The notes under the pieces were generated by a model. That model ran no database searches. It was not told the DNA's origin and was given only the letters and a program-made list of their open reading frames with translations. A stretch of 64,000 nt of DNA, taken from contig CAMCMB010000037.1 in assembly GCA_945875845.1 (NCBI GenBank), forward strand, positions 1-64,000, written 5' to 3'. The first letter of the stretch is position 1; each line of letters opens with the position of its first letter. This document shows positions 27,140-37,200 of this stretch, piece by piece. The position numbers and the translations under genes are program-made. This stretch comes from Pirellula staleyi DSM 6068 (GTDB taxonomy: Bacteria > Planctomycetota > Planctomycetia > Pirellulales > Pirellulaceae).

Positions 27140-28420
27140 ATGAATCAACGACAACTTTGCAAACCATGGGAACATCGGCTTTCAAGGCGACAGATGCTCG
27201 GCGCAGCGGCAGCGGGAGGACTCGGCTTGGGCACATTTTTGCAACCTTGCGTGGCCGATGAACTGGCAAAGAACGACAAGCAGGTTCTACTGATCTGGCT
27301 CGATGGTGGCATGAGTCAACTGGAAAGCTGGGACCCGAAGCCGAACACGGAATTCGGAGGTCCGTTCCGGGCGATCCCGACTTCCGTGCCGGGGATTCAT
27401 GTGTGCGAGTTGCTTAAGCACACGGCCAAACAAATGCATCACCTAGCCGTGCTGCGCAGCGTCTGTACTCAGGACAACAGCCATTCTGCAGGCGTCGCTA
27501 GAATGAATCGCGGGGATCCGAAAAATCGAGGTGTGGAGTATCCTTATCTGGGTTCGGCGGTGGCCAAACTACTTGGGCCGACTAGCAGCGGCATGCCTCC
27601 TTATATCTGGATCAAACCCAATAGCGGTGGTTTTAAGGCAAGCGATGCCGGGTTTCTGGGAGCAAAGTACGGTGCTCTGGCCTTAGGGGACGGTAAGCCA
27701 CCGGACAATTTGCTGCTAAACAAATCCATCAGCCCGGAGGAAGACGAACTTCGCAATGAACTGCGCCGAAAGTTTAATGATCGGTACGCTGTCGGACGTC
27801 GAACGCAATGGACCGACGCCAACAGCTATGTCTATGAACTGGCTCAGAAACTCATGAAACGCGACGACCTGTTTGACGAATCCTCCTTCACAGACAAGGA
27901 TCGCCAGCGGTACGGGACTCACGAACTTGGTCGTCATCTGTTGCTGGCTCGGCGAACTCTGGAAACCGGCGTGCGGTTCGTGAAGGTCAATTCGTATCAT
28001 TGGGACAGTCACGGCGACAACTTCAACGCTAGTGAAAGTTTGATCAGCCAGTTTGATCAGCCGTTTGCAGCACTCATCGAAGACCTGCACCAGCGCACTA
28101 TGCTGGACAATGTACTGGTGATTGTGATGAGCGAGTTTGGGAGAACTCCAAAAATCAATTCGCACGTCGGTCGCGACCACTGGCCGGAAGCGTGGTCGAT
28201 CGCCATGGCCGGTGCGGGAATCAGGAAAGGCGTGGTTGTTGGTAAGACCAATGACCAGGGAACCTTTGTCGAAGACAAGCCCTATGACATCGGGCATCTT
28301 TTTCATACTTGGTTCAAAGCCATGGGAGTGCCTCCTGACAAAATGGAATACGACAACCAGGGTCAGCCACTTCCGGTTGCCCACGACGATTGCGGCCCGA
28401 TTGATGAGTTACTGGTGTGA
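27140..28420 (+). CDS. DUF1501 Tat-exported protein
   Basis: A 426-residue protein of the DUF1501 family (sulfatase-like fold), exported folded through the Tat path. The start at 27140 gives MNQRQLCKPWEHRLSRRQMLGAAAAG, with a twin-arginine SRRQML followed by a hydrophobic Ala/Gly stretch. Conserved blocks are WLDGGMSQLESWDPKP, NSHSAGVARMN... and the metal/active region MSEFGRTPKINSHVGRDHWP near residue 335. It follows the DUF1549 gene by 20 bases and precedes WD40 by 18; DUF1549-DUF1501 pairs are a planctomycete hallmark. Enzyme activity not established for the family. The track ORF starts further up inside the DUF1549 gene and is not the true start. Confidence 0.9.
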   Translation: MNQRQLCKPWEHRLSRRQMLGAAAAGGLGLGTFLQPCVADELAKNDKQVLLIWLDGGMSQLESWDPKPNTEFGGPFRAIPTSVPGIHVCELLKHTAKQMHHLAVLRSVCTQDNSHSAGVARMNRGDPKNRGVEYPYLGSAVAKLLGPTSSGMPPYIWIKPNSGGFKASDAGFLGAKYGALALGDGKPPDNLLLNKSISPEEDELRNELRRKFNDRYAVGRRTQWTDANSYVYELAQKLMKRDDLFDESSFTDKDRQRYGTHELGRHLLLARRTLETGVRFVKVNSYHWDSHGDNFNASESLISQFDQPFAALIEDLHQRTMLDNVLVIVMSEFGRTPKINSHVGRDHWPEAWSIAMAGAGIRKGVVVGKTNDQGTFVEDKPYDIGHLFHTWFKAMGVPPDKMEYDNQGQPLPVAHDDCGPIDELLV

Positions 28421-28438
28421 GCCTTGCGGAGCTATTCA

Positions 28439-29491
28439 ATGGACAACACAACCTTGCTTTCCGAATTCCAACCGAAGCCCACAAAGCAGGTCATCGAATA
28501 TGAACGGCAGCTCTTTCAGGCCAGGTTCAGCCCGTGCGGAAAGTTCCTCCTTGCCAGCGGATACGATGCCACCATCCAGCGCTGGGATGTGAGCGGTAGT
28601 GAATCCAAGCGTCTGAATCCGTGCTTGGGCCATCACGCCTGGGTACCGTGCCTGGCATTTATTCCGACAACCGAACGCATCGTTTCGGCCGATTCATGGG
28701 GACAGATCGCTGTCTGGCGATACGCAGACGAAACTCCATCGCCGGTCTGGAAAAACGATACTGCTCACGATGGCTGGGTGCGAGCTGTGGCCGTCAGCCC
28801 GGATGGACAACGGATTGCCTCGGGCGGCAACGATCGTATGCTGCGCATGTGGTCGGCTGCCGATGGCAAGTTGCTTAAGGAGTGGCCTCATCCCGAAAAG
28901 ATCTTCAGCCTTTGCTTTCATCCAAGCGGATCATCGCTGGTGTCCGGCGATCTGAAAGGGGTAATTCGCGACTGGGACATTGACACCGCCACGGTTCGCC
29001 GCGAACTTGATGCTCGTGTTCTCTATCAGTTGGATAAGATTCAGGAGTGCGGTGGAGTTCGTCATCTAAGCTTCAACCACGACGGCAAGCGATTGGCCTG
29101 CGCGGGCCAGAAGACTCCTGGAGGCGGATTCTCTACCGGTTTTCCTTGCGTGCTGGTCTTTGACTGGGATGATGGCCAGCTTTTGCGAGAAATGCAGATG
29201 GGCAAGAATGACGATGGTTTCGCTTACGACGCCATCTTCCACCCAGCAGGATTCGTGATGGCTACGAGTTGTGCGTTTCCGGGCAAAGGATTTGTCTGGT
29301 GTTGGACGCCACAAAACGAAAAGCCATTTTTTGAAAGCACTTCGATTCCAAACGGTCGCAGCCTAAGCCTGCATCCCGATGGCCGCCGCATCGCTCTGCT
29401 GGTCTCGAAGTCTGCCAACGGTAATGGACGAGTTCTTGTGCAGGGAGTTTACCAAGGAGGATCGGCCCAAATCCACATTTTGGAGTTTTAG
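28439..29491 (+). CDS. WD40-repeat beta-propeller protein
   Basis: A 350-residue protein made of about seven WD40-like blades, for example FSPCGKFLLASGYDATIQRW, VSPDGQRIASGGNDRMLRMW and FHPSGSSLVSGDLKGVIRDW; later blades are longer. There is no signal peptide in the chosen frame, so it is either cytoplasmic or exported by association. The ATG at 28439 is preceded by gcggagc. It is the third gene of the DUF1549-DUF1501 operon, whose mRNA probably ends at the hairpin near 29647. The propeller is likely a protein-binding scaffold for that system. Confidence 0.88.
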   Translation: MDNTTLLSEFQPKPTKQVIEYERQLFQARFSPCGKFLLASGYDATIQRWDVSGSESKRLNPCLGHHAWVPCLAFIPTTERIVSADSWGQIAVWRYADETPSPVWKNDTAHDGWVRAVAVSPDGQRIASGGNDRMLRMWSAADGKLLKEWPHPEKIFSLCFHPSGSSLVSGDLKGVIRDWDIDTATVRRELDARVLYQLDKIQECGGVRHLSFNHDGKRLACAGQKTPGGGFSTGFPCVLVFDWDDGQLLREMQMGKNDDGFAYDAIFHPAGFVMATSCAFPGKGFVWCWTPQNEKPFFESTSIPNGRSLSLHPDGRRIALLVSKSANGNGRVLVQGVYQGGSAQIHILEF

Positions 29492-29646
29492 GTAAAATTC
29501 GCGATTTGGCGGAAACCACTCCGGTGTTGTTTCTAAAAAGGATGTCTCCGGAGACGGAAATGCAACCGGCGAAGTCGGTCTTTAATGCTTAGCAGCCCGC
29601 CGAGTCGCTCGTCAAAATCGAATGTCGCTCCGTCGGATTTTATCGG

Positions 29647-29668
29647 GCGCACGAGTCGTGCGCTTTTT
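29647..29668 (+). terminator. Intrinsic terminator after the WD40 gene
   Basis: gcgcac - gagtc - gtgcgc - ttttt: a six-pair GC stem with five-base loop directly followed by five T, 155 bases after the WD40 stop. It matches the expected form for a plus-strand Rho-independent terminator of the DUF1549 operon. Confidence 0.7.
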
Positions 29669-30221
29669 GCGAGGTAGATTCACGATAAGACAGTTGCCGA
29701 GGGCAAGTTGGGATGTGCGAGAGAATTCGATGGGTCGTCCGCTGGGTCTGGATTTGAACAGCGACCCTCATTTGCTCTTTGCACAACCGATCAACGTTCG
29801 TGCTTGGCTAGCCACTCGATGCTAACCGCCAAAAACTTTCAGCCACCTGTCAACCGTAAACCAACCAGTAGATCAAACAAGCCAAGAAACTCGGTTGGAG
29901 TCAGACGGGGTTTCCCGTTTTCGATTTCATTGAATTCGCTGGTATCCGGTGGTGGCAGTCATTGGGCCATCATTTTCAAGGAGCAAGGAAGTTTTGGAAT
30001 CGCGGAAGCTGCGGACTGCTATAATCGGATAGGCATTCGCGAGGGGGACCGGGCGTGAGTGCCTGGGTTGCGGGAAGAGTTTGCAATTTGGTTGAAGCGT
30101 TCAATCGCAAAAAAGAGTAGTATTCATGGTTTAGCATCGACTTTACGGAAATCACTGTGTGTTGGTGGATTTTGCTTCCCCCTCGGCTTCGAAAGCCAAT
30201 TTTGGAACGTGCAGAGGTCTC
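29669..30221. other. Gene-free stretch before the LuxR-type regulator
   Basis: About 550 bases with no convincing ORF (29622 and 29708 are short and lack protein-like composition), repeat or RNA. It should hold the promoter of the response regulator. Confidence 0.4.
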
Positions 30222-30854
30222 ATGACAAATAGAATATTGTTCGTTGACGATCATGAACTAGTACGGCTGGGTTTGCGGCAGATGTTGTCGAATTCGGAAT
30301 ACGAGATCTCTGAGGAAGCTCTCACAGCCGAGCAGGGTTTCAACAAGTTCGTGGCTGGAAAGTTTCATTTGGTCATCGCGGATGTTCGAATGCCTGGCGT
30401 CGATGGCCTGCAACTCTTAGGCAAAATCAAGACCCACACGCCCGCCCAGCCCGTGTTGATTTTTTCAACTTACGACAATCCGACGTATGCCGCGCGGGCG
30501 GTCGCACTTGGGGCAAACGGATATTTGTTGAAAACGGATTCGCAGGAAAAGATTGTAGATGCGATCAGCCGAACTGCCAAAGGTGAGAGCATTTGGAGCC
30601 GCGAGGAGCTTCGGCGTGTCACGGGTGCACTTGCAGCGATGCGAGTGGGAAGCGACTGCGAGATACCGCTGACCCAGCGCGAGGGCGAGGTGCTAAAGCA
30701 ACTCGCCAATGGGCTTACCAACAAGGAGATCGCGATGTTGCTGGGTATCAGTTACGAAACGGTTAAGGAACATGTGCAGCATATTTTGCGCAAAATCGGC
30801 GTATCGGATCGAACCCAAGCCGCCGTTTGGGCGGTGCGCAAGAACTTGGTTTAG
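30222..30854 (+). CDS. LuxR/NarL-family response regulator
   Basis: A 210-residue response regulator. REC domain 1-120 begins RILFVDDHELVRLGLRQML and has its phospho-Asp in VIADVRMPG near 53 and the Lys in GYLLKTDS. The C-terminal LuxR helix-turn-helix is LTQREGEVLKQLANGLTNKEIAMLLGIS at 145-180 with KEHVQHILRKIGV as recognition helix. The ORF opens 21 codons earlier; MTNRILFVDDHE at 30222 with agaggt upstream is preferred. No histidine kinase is adjacent, so it is an orphan in this window. It is separated from the next gene by a long repeat. Confidence 0.92.
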   Translation: MTNRILFVDDHELVRLGLRQMLSNSEYEISEEALTAEQGFNKFVAGKFHLVIADVRMPGVDGLQLLGKIKTHTPAQPVLIFSTYDNPTYAARAVALGANGYLLKTDSQEKIVDAISRTAKGESIWSREELRRVTGALAAMRVGSDCEIPLTQREGEVLKQLANGLTNKEIAMLLGISYETVKEHVQHILRKIGVSDRTQAAVWAVRKNLV

Positions 30855-30929
30855 CCATTGCAGTTAAATCGGGAGGGTGAGGGCCTCGCTCTAAACATCT
30901 TTGCACTGGCGAATGAATTGGAAACCAAT

Positions 30930-31083
30930 GGGAGGGCGAGGAAACCAATGGGAGGGCGAGGCTCCTGCCGAGCTTACGACGCAATGGTTCGGCAGGAGCC
31001 TCACCCTCCCGAGCAAGGAATGGATTGGGCAAAGTCGAGGAAAACATGTTTAGAGGGGTGGGGTGAGGGCCTCGCTCTCCCAT
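30930..31083. repeat. REP-like palindrome, copy 3 with extended arms
   Basis: Holds a doubled gaaaccaatgggagggcgag, then the gaggctcctgccgagc hairpin (30949-31010) and tggattgggcaaagtcgagg with aaaacatgtttagaggggtg and ggcctcgctctccc. This is the longest copy. ORFs 30763 and 30858 are translations of it. It separates the response regulator from the NfeD-like gene. Confidence 0.85.
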
Positions 31084-31257
31084 TTTTCCGAATGATTTGT
31101 TGGGGCCAAAAGCGAGATGGTCGCCGCACTTGAAATCACCTCACAATTGCACTGCACCCTGAAGGTCCAAAATCAAGATTACTTTTTCGCGGGCGACTGC
31201 GATAATAGAAGGCAAGCTTCATTTCAGAAATCTCGCCCAACAACCACGTGTTTTTCC

Positions 31258-33426
31258 ATGAGCTATCAACTTCTGTTTTTCACCGCAACACTTTTGCTGG
31301 CTAGCCAATGGCTTGGGGAACCAGTCAGGGGCGCGAACCAGGCGGGCCCCGAAACTCGGCTGGCTACGCTTGTCCCGGTTGAATTCCCACTTACTGCCTC
31401 GAACGAAACACGCTTGCTGGAAACTCTGGAACGCATTGGCAATCGGTCGAGCGGAACGGACCGCCCATTGGTCGTACTTGAGTTCCTCTCCGGTCGCAGT
31501 CCGAACAACAACAATGAGGATAATGCGATTGGCCGCGGCACGTCGTTCGAGCGAGCGCTCGGATTGGCCCGCTGGCTTAGTGGTCCAAAGGGGAGCCGCA
31601 TTCGGAGCGTTGCCTATCTGCCGAATTCTATCAGTGGCCATGCGGTATTAGTCGCATTAGGGTGCGAGGAGATCGCGATCGCAGCGACGTCAGAAATTGG
31701 GCGAGCTGGGATCGACGAAGCGGCCATCGATGCGACGGTCCGGCAGGCGTACTTAGACGTTTCCGCTCGGCGCAGTGCCTTTCCTGCCGCGGCGGTCCTG
31801 TCCCTCATCGATCCCTTGGAGTCCCTCGTGCGAATCGAAATGGTCGGCGGTGCCACGGACTACACGACCGCACCACAGCTTGCTCAAAAGAAACGTGGAG
31901 AAACCACCTGGAATGAAACTCAGCTTGTACCAGCCAATCAGATGGCCGTCTTCGTTGGGCAGGAACTGAGAACGTGGCGATGGGTTGCGCACATTGCAAA
32001 CGACCGAGAGCAACTTGCTCAAGCCTTGAAACTAGGTCGCCCCCTCACCGAACAAACCGTCTTTGAAGGTGAGCGAGTGGCAATTCGTCTGCATCTCAGG
32101 GGCATTGTCTCAACGCGACAAGTGAATCGCAATATTCGGGCGATCGAGGAAGGGTTGAATCGAAAAGAGGTCAACTTGATCTTGATCGAGATTGATTCGT
32201 CAGGCGGTAACCTAAGTGAAAGTCTCCGATTGGCGCAGTATCTGGCGGACATCCCGTCGGATCGAGCTGAAGTCGTTAGCTACATTAGCGGTTCAGCGCT
32301 GGGCGATGCCGCTTTGATTCCGTTGGCAAGCGATACCATCCTGATGCATCCGGACGCAAAACTGGGCGGCCCTGGAGAAGCAACGATTTCGCCAGCGATT
32401 TGCAAAGAACAAAAGTCTGTCTTGAAGGAGTTTGCGAAATCCGCAGGTAGATCGGACGGCGAAGTACTCGGCTGCATTTGTCCTGAAATGCAGATCTTTG
32501 AATACAATGCGTTCGACGGTCGCAAACAGTGGTCCAATCCAGAATGGCTTGCTGACGCTCCCGACTTTCCTCAATGGAATCAGGGAGAACCGATTTCCTT
32601 TCAGAACGGCCTGAGTTTTGACAAAGCGAATGAGATTGGGCTCGTGGCTGACAAGGCGATTTCGTTGGAAGCTGTCGGGAACCGATTCGGAATAGATGAG
32701 TTGCCAAAAGAAGTGCAAACGAACGCCACCGAACAATACGTCGAATGGCTGGCGGGTCAAGGTTGGTTATCGATGTTGTTGTTCCTCGTTGGAATTGTAT
32801 GCCTTAGCGCCGAGCTAAGCACGCCTGGCCTGGGGGTCGCAGGCTTAATGTCCGCCGTTTGCTTCTTGCTGTTTTTTTGGATCCATCTCTTTCAAGGGAC
32901 TGTGGAGTGGCTTGAAATCCTTCTCATTGCAGCGGGCGTGGTTTGTCTGGCACTCGAAATGTTCGTTCTTCCAGGCTTTGGTCTCTTTGGAATCACCGGC
33001 ATTGTTTTGCTAGCGGTAGGATTATTGCTTGCTGGGCAAACGTTTGTGTTTCCCACCAACGAATACCAGTGGCAACGTACAGCCACAGGAATCGGCCAGC
33101 TTGGTCTGATTGTTCTTACGCTCATGGTAGCTGCGATCGTATTCCGAAAGCAGCTTGCCAACTTGCCTATGGTGAGATGGTTTGCACTTCAACCCCCCAA
33201 AGAAGACAAGGAGCTTATCGCATTGGAGCAAGCGGACGAGGAGATGCGGTCTCTGATGGGTTGGCATGGACTTACTGTGTCCCGATGCAATCCCTCCGGC
33301 AAAGCCACGATTGGCAATCGCATTTACGGAGTAGCCAGCCAAGATGTTTGGATTGATGAGGACACAGACATCGAAGTCGTGGGTCTTCAAGGGCATACGC
33401 TCATCGTAAAGCAGCGCGCAACGTAA
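31258..33426 (+). CDS. Long NfeD-family membrane protein with two ClpP-like domains
   Basis: A 722-residue protein. Starting at the ATG 31258 (MSYQLLFFTATLLLASQWLG) it has a signal peptide. Two ClpP/crotonase-like domains follow (about 60-200 and 288-390, the second with LILIEIDSSGGNLSESLRLA), then four or five membrane spans (about 500-640) and a C-terminal OB-fold NfeD domain (GLTVSRCNPSGKATIGNRIYG). In active 1510-N type NfeD the motif AASAGAY carries the catalytic Ser; by hand alignment here the second domain has ISGSALGDAALI with Gly at that place, so protease activity is doubtful. The family acts at membranes with stomatin-like proteins, none of which is nearby. Confidence 0.82.
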   Translation: MSYQLLFFTATLLLASQWLGEPVRGANQAGPETRLATLVPVEFPLTASNETRLLETLERIGNRSSGTDRPLVVLEFLSGRSPNNNNEDNAIGRGTSFERALGLARWLSGPKGSRIRSVAYLPNSISGHAVLVALGCEEIAIAATSEIGRAGIDEAAIDATVRQAYLDVSARRSAFPAAAVLSLIDPLESLVRIEMVGGATDYTTAPQLAQKKRGETTWNETQLVPANQMAVFVGQELRTWRWVAHIANDREQLAQALKLGRPLTEQTVFEGERVAIRLHLRGIVSTRQVNRNIRAIEEGLNRKEVNLILIEIDSSGGNLSESLRLAQYLADIPSDRAEVVSYISGSALGDAALIPLASDTILMHPDAKLGGPGEATISPAICKEQKSVLKEFAKSAGRSDGEVLGCICPEMQIFEYNAFDGRKQWSNPEWLADAPDFPQWNQGEPISFQNGLSFDKANEIGLVADKAISLEAVGNRFGIDELPKEVQTNATEQYVEWLAGQGWLSMLLFLVGIVCLSAELSTPGLGVAGLMSAVCFLLFFWIHLFQGTVEWLEILLIAAGVVCLALEMFVLPGFGLFGITGIVLLAVGLLLAGQTFVFPTNEYQWQRTATGIGQLGLIVLTLMVAAIVFRKQLANLPMVRWFALQPPKEDKELIALEQADEEMRSLMGWHGLTVSRCNPSGKATIGNRIYGVASQDVWIDEDTDIEVVGLQGHTLIVKQRAT

Positions 33427-33451
33427 CGACGGTCGCAGTGGTATTCACTTG

Positions 33452-33532
33452 ATAGCGGAACAGCGCAAGCTGTCCGGTGACCATTCGCAAATCACGCGGG
33501 AAGTCACCGGGCGGCTCGCGCCGCTCCGCTAC
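33452..33532. repeat. REP-like palindrome tagcggaac...ccgctccgcta, copy 1
   Basis: Arms tagcggaacagcgcaagctg and gcgccgctccgcta with inner tccggtga/tcaccggg pair into a long hairpin. A second copy is at 46657-46732. It fills the gap between the convergent ends of the NfeD-like gene and the 33547 gene. Confidence 0.8.
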
Positions 33533-33546
33533 CCTTGAAACGATCC

Positions 33547-33852
33547 TTAGGCGGCTCGTTTCATTTGTTGGTAGGTCAAGAGGACTTCGTACAGATCCCG
33601 GGTGATGACGACCGGGTCGTCAGCGAAGTCGCTTACCCAGTTGAGACGATTGACGCTCGATTGCAGGAGTGCTGGCACTATGTCACGGACTCGAACGGAG
33701 ACGGTTTCGAAAGTCGCAGTTGGCGGTGGCGAGTAGAGCTTGACACCATGCATGTCAATTGAGGCAGGTTGGGTGGTCGTTTCCGTGCCAAAGTAATCTG
33801 CATCGCACGTGGCATGATCCAAACCGACGACTCGAAAAACGGGCTTGTTCAT
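33547..33852 (-). CDS. Small conserved-looking protein, unknown function
   Basis: A 101-residue soluble protein, MNKPVFRVVGLDHATCDADY..., ending LYEVLLTYQQMKRAA. The composition is that of a real alpha/beta protein with several charged and aromatic residues (HGVKLYSPPPTATFETVSVRVRDIVPALL), but no motif is known to me. The ORF continues 18 codons upstream; MNKPVF at 33852 is preferred. It lies between the NfeD-like gene (convergent, REP between) and a divergent Tex-like gene. Confidence 0.6.
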   Translation of the reverse strand: MNKPVFRVVGLDHATCDADYFGTETTTQPASIDMHGVKLYSPPPTATFETVSVRVRDIVPALLQSSVNRLNWVSDFADDPVVITRDLYEVLLTYQQMKRAA

Positions 33853-34231
33853 AAGCAAAGGACTTCCGGAATTGGCGAAATCAAACCGCAAATAAATACA
33901 ACACACCGCGGTTTACATCGACTGCGTTGACTTTAACGCTTGAGTCCTTTTTCCTAAATTGTGGAGTTTCGTCACCCTAAAAGCCCTGGAAGAGGTATTT
34001 CGCGGCATCAATTGGGCTCGTTCTTGCTGTAGAACGGCCGAAAGCTTGACAATTGAGTGCGACTCCCCTAGATTCCCATTCTTGTTTGGATGCATTCATC
34101 CCATTGCACCGGTAGTGCGTTACGTCTCCCTTAACGTGAAGGACTTCAAACTTCGATTTCGGACTCTGAATCAAACGACGCCCTCGTGGATTTAGAGCCA
34201 ACATGATTCGCAGATTGAACCAGTTTGACCT
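33853..34231. other. Divergent gap upstream of the Tex-like gene
   Basis: 379 bases without a recognisable gene, RNA or repeat. ORFs 33913, 33959 and 33977 are short and not convincing. It must hold two promoters. Confidence 0.35.
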
Positions 34232-37200
34232 ATGAAAGATATTCAAGCGATCGCGCGTTATATGCGCCTTCCCGAAGACCAACTCAAGTTTCCGATCGAG
34301 TTGCTCAATCAAGGTTACGAACCAAACTATCTAGCAAACTATCGGCCGGACGAACTTGGGAATATTGATGAGCAGACTCTTTCGATTCTACGTCGTGCGC
34401 TGAACTACTCGGAATCGCTCAAGCTCCACAAGGAAAAAGTCCAGCAAACGCTTGAGCGCGAACAGCAATGGAACGAAACCGTTTCATCCGTGATTTCGCA
34501 AGCAAATACGATTTCTCAAGTGGACACGGTCATCCGACATCTAAGGGCGAGGCGTAACTCTCGGAGTATTGCCGAGAAGTGCCCCCAGGTGGAGTTGGTT
34601 GGGCAAGCGATTTTGACGATGCAGGGAGACCCACCCAAGGATATTTTGGCCTGGGTCGCCGAAACGGCCTCTGTGCCCTTGGAGCAGGCTGCCGATGTGC
34701 TTGAGAACACCAAGCGATGGATGGTCCAACTCTTGAGCGAAGACGTTAGGTTAATGCAAGACCTACAGCTTACGATTCTTAAGAGAGCGGGTATTTCAGT
34801 CAAAGTCCTTCCAGACCCGCCCAGGGGGAGCGACGAAGAAAAACAACTTGAGCACTTCGAGAACGCGTCGCCTCTTCCGCAGAATGCTGCGGCCACGGTC
34901 GCCGTGGTCGAATCAGCATCACCCTCGCCGATCCTCGCCGATGACGTTGCTCACCCGTCACCCGAGATAAGCACATCCGAGATAAGCAAACCCGAGATAA
35001 GCGAGCAAGCCGACAGCGATGAGGCGAAAACAGAACGAACCGCAGACGTTCAAGTCATTGGTGATTCCAAGAACCTAGAGCCGATAAACCCTTCGTCAAC
35101 CGACGTCAAGTCTGAGGAACGAACTGCTACGACACCAGACGAGGGCATGGTTGACAGCAGCGAGGTCATCGGCGACGAACCATCACAAGAATCGGCTAAT
35201 GTGGCTTCGACGGCACCTTTAATCGTGGATTTTCAGCAAGGTAAAAAACCGGGTAAGGGGCTAAAAACCAAGACCCTTTCCGACAAGCAATTGTCGCCAC
35301 GGCAACGTCGACGAAAGTGGTTGCGAAGCATCTTGGAATCCTACTCCAAACTTCGAAAGCCTCTATCGGCTCTAACTCCGTATCAAATCCTGATGCTCTC
35401 TCGAGGGCAACGTTCACAGATCATTTCGATTCAGTTTCACTACGACGAAAAACCGTTGGTTCAAGTCTGCCGAGAGTCGCTTTGTCCTGGGCGTCATCCG
35501 ATGCACTATTGGCTTGTTGAAATTGCAGAAGAAGGCTTGCGAAGCCATATCTTGCCGCGATTGCATCAAGACGTTTTTGCCATACTAGAAGAAGACGCAC
35601 ACACCGACCTTACCGAAGCCGCGGTTGTGCATTTGCAAGCGTCCCTGCTGCAACGGCCTGTTCGCGGACATCGCATTTTGGTTATCGATGCGATCGGTCC
35701 CAAGATGGCTGCCGTTGCGATCGTGGATGCGGACGGAAATGTGATCTTCACCAACGAGATCGCTTGCAACAGCAATCGTGCGGATGTCGTTGCTCAGAAC
35801 GTGGTTTCCCTTGGACAATGGATCCATGAGCACAAGGTGACGCTGTTGGCGCTGTCGAACGGACCGGCACGTCGCTACTTGATTCACACGGTTTCCGAAT
35901 TGCTCAAGCAGTCCGCCGAGGGTTCGCTTTATTGGACAATGGTCGACCGAGCGGGTGCGGACGGATATTGCATGTCTCGTGGATGCCTGGTCGAATTACC
36001 ACGCATCTCGCGTCGACATCGCGCGGCTACTTGGCTGGCTTGGAGGCTCCAAGATCCGCTCAGGCAAATCCTGAAGGTCGACCCAGTCCGACTGCGATTA
36101 GGATCGTATCAACGCGAATTGCCGCAACGCGAACTTGAGGCTGCGCTTCAAGATGCCGTTTCTGCCGCCATCACGCAAGCTGGCGTGGACGTGTTTCACG
36201 CCAATACCGACGTGCTCAAACGTATTCCGGGAATGACCGCAGATGCTGCGAAGGCCGTCGTGCAAGCTTGTCACGACGACAAGATCACGAACCGGGAAAC
36301 ACTCATGAGCGTACTTCGCGAACACTTGTCGGAGATGCATGCCCGACAAGCAATCGGTTTCCTGAAAGTGTATGGCAGCAGCAATACGCTTGATGGAACC
36401 ACCGTACATCCCGATGATTACAGGCTGGCTGAGCGCTTGGTTGCTCATGCAAACTTAGCGGTGCCCGCTTCGGCTCCTGAAAATTGGACCAAGCCAAACT
36501 ACGCAGAGCTCGATGTTGCACATGCTGCAGCAACGATTGCACATGCCAAGCAAGTCACCGAAGAACCTTTCGCCGCTTCCATAGAACTTGACGACGCAAC
36601 GGGTGAAATTATCTCGGAAGAGGCTAGTCAATCCTCCGATGCGTCCCCGACGAATAACGGTGCCGCCGAAACCGAAACACAGCTCGACACCGTCCCGATC
36701 GAAACTGCAACTGCTGACACGGCAGCGGCTGACACGGCAACGGCTGACACGGCAACGGCTGACACGGCAGCGGCTGACACTGCAACGGCTGACACGGGTG
36801 AAACGAAGGACGCGTTGGTTTTATCGACTCCTCGCAGTTCCGTTCCGATGCCTCCGATCCCGACGTCCGCCATGGAACGACCAACGCTGTCGATCGACGT
36901 CGAACGCCTTGCGAGAAGTTGGCAAGTAGGTCGAGAGAAGATGAAGCGTGTCGCAAACTGTTTGCAGTTCTCTTTCGCAGACAGTCGAGATTTTCAATTC
37001 CCTTTGCCCCTTCTCAGCAAAGTGCCGCGACTGGACAACCTCCAAAGTGGCATGATGCTTCAGGCTCTCGTGATTGGTGTGGCCGACTTTGGCGTGTTTG
37101 TGGACCTTGGTCCTGAGTGCAGCGGCCTGATTCATATCAGCCGGCTAGCCCCTGACTTCATTGAGGATCCGCATCAGTTCGTTCAAGTTGGGGACCTTGT

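Noticed and set aside
30858-31133. ORFs 30763-31083 (-) and 30858-31133 (+)
   Set aside because: They are translations of repeat copy 3; the same peptide pieces appear in ORFs at 11416 and 7338.
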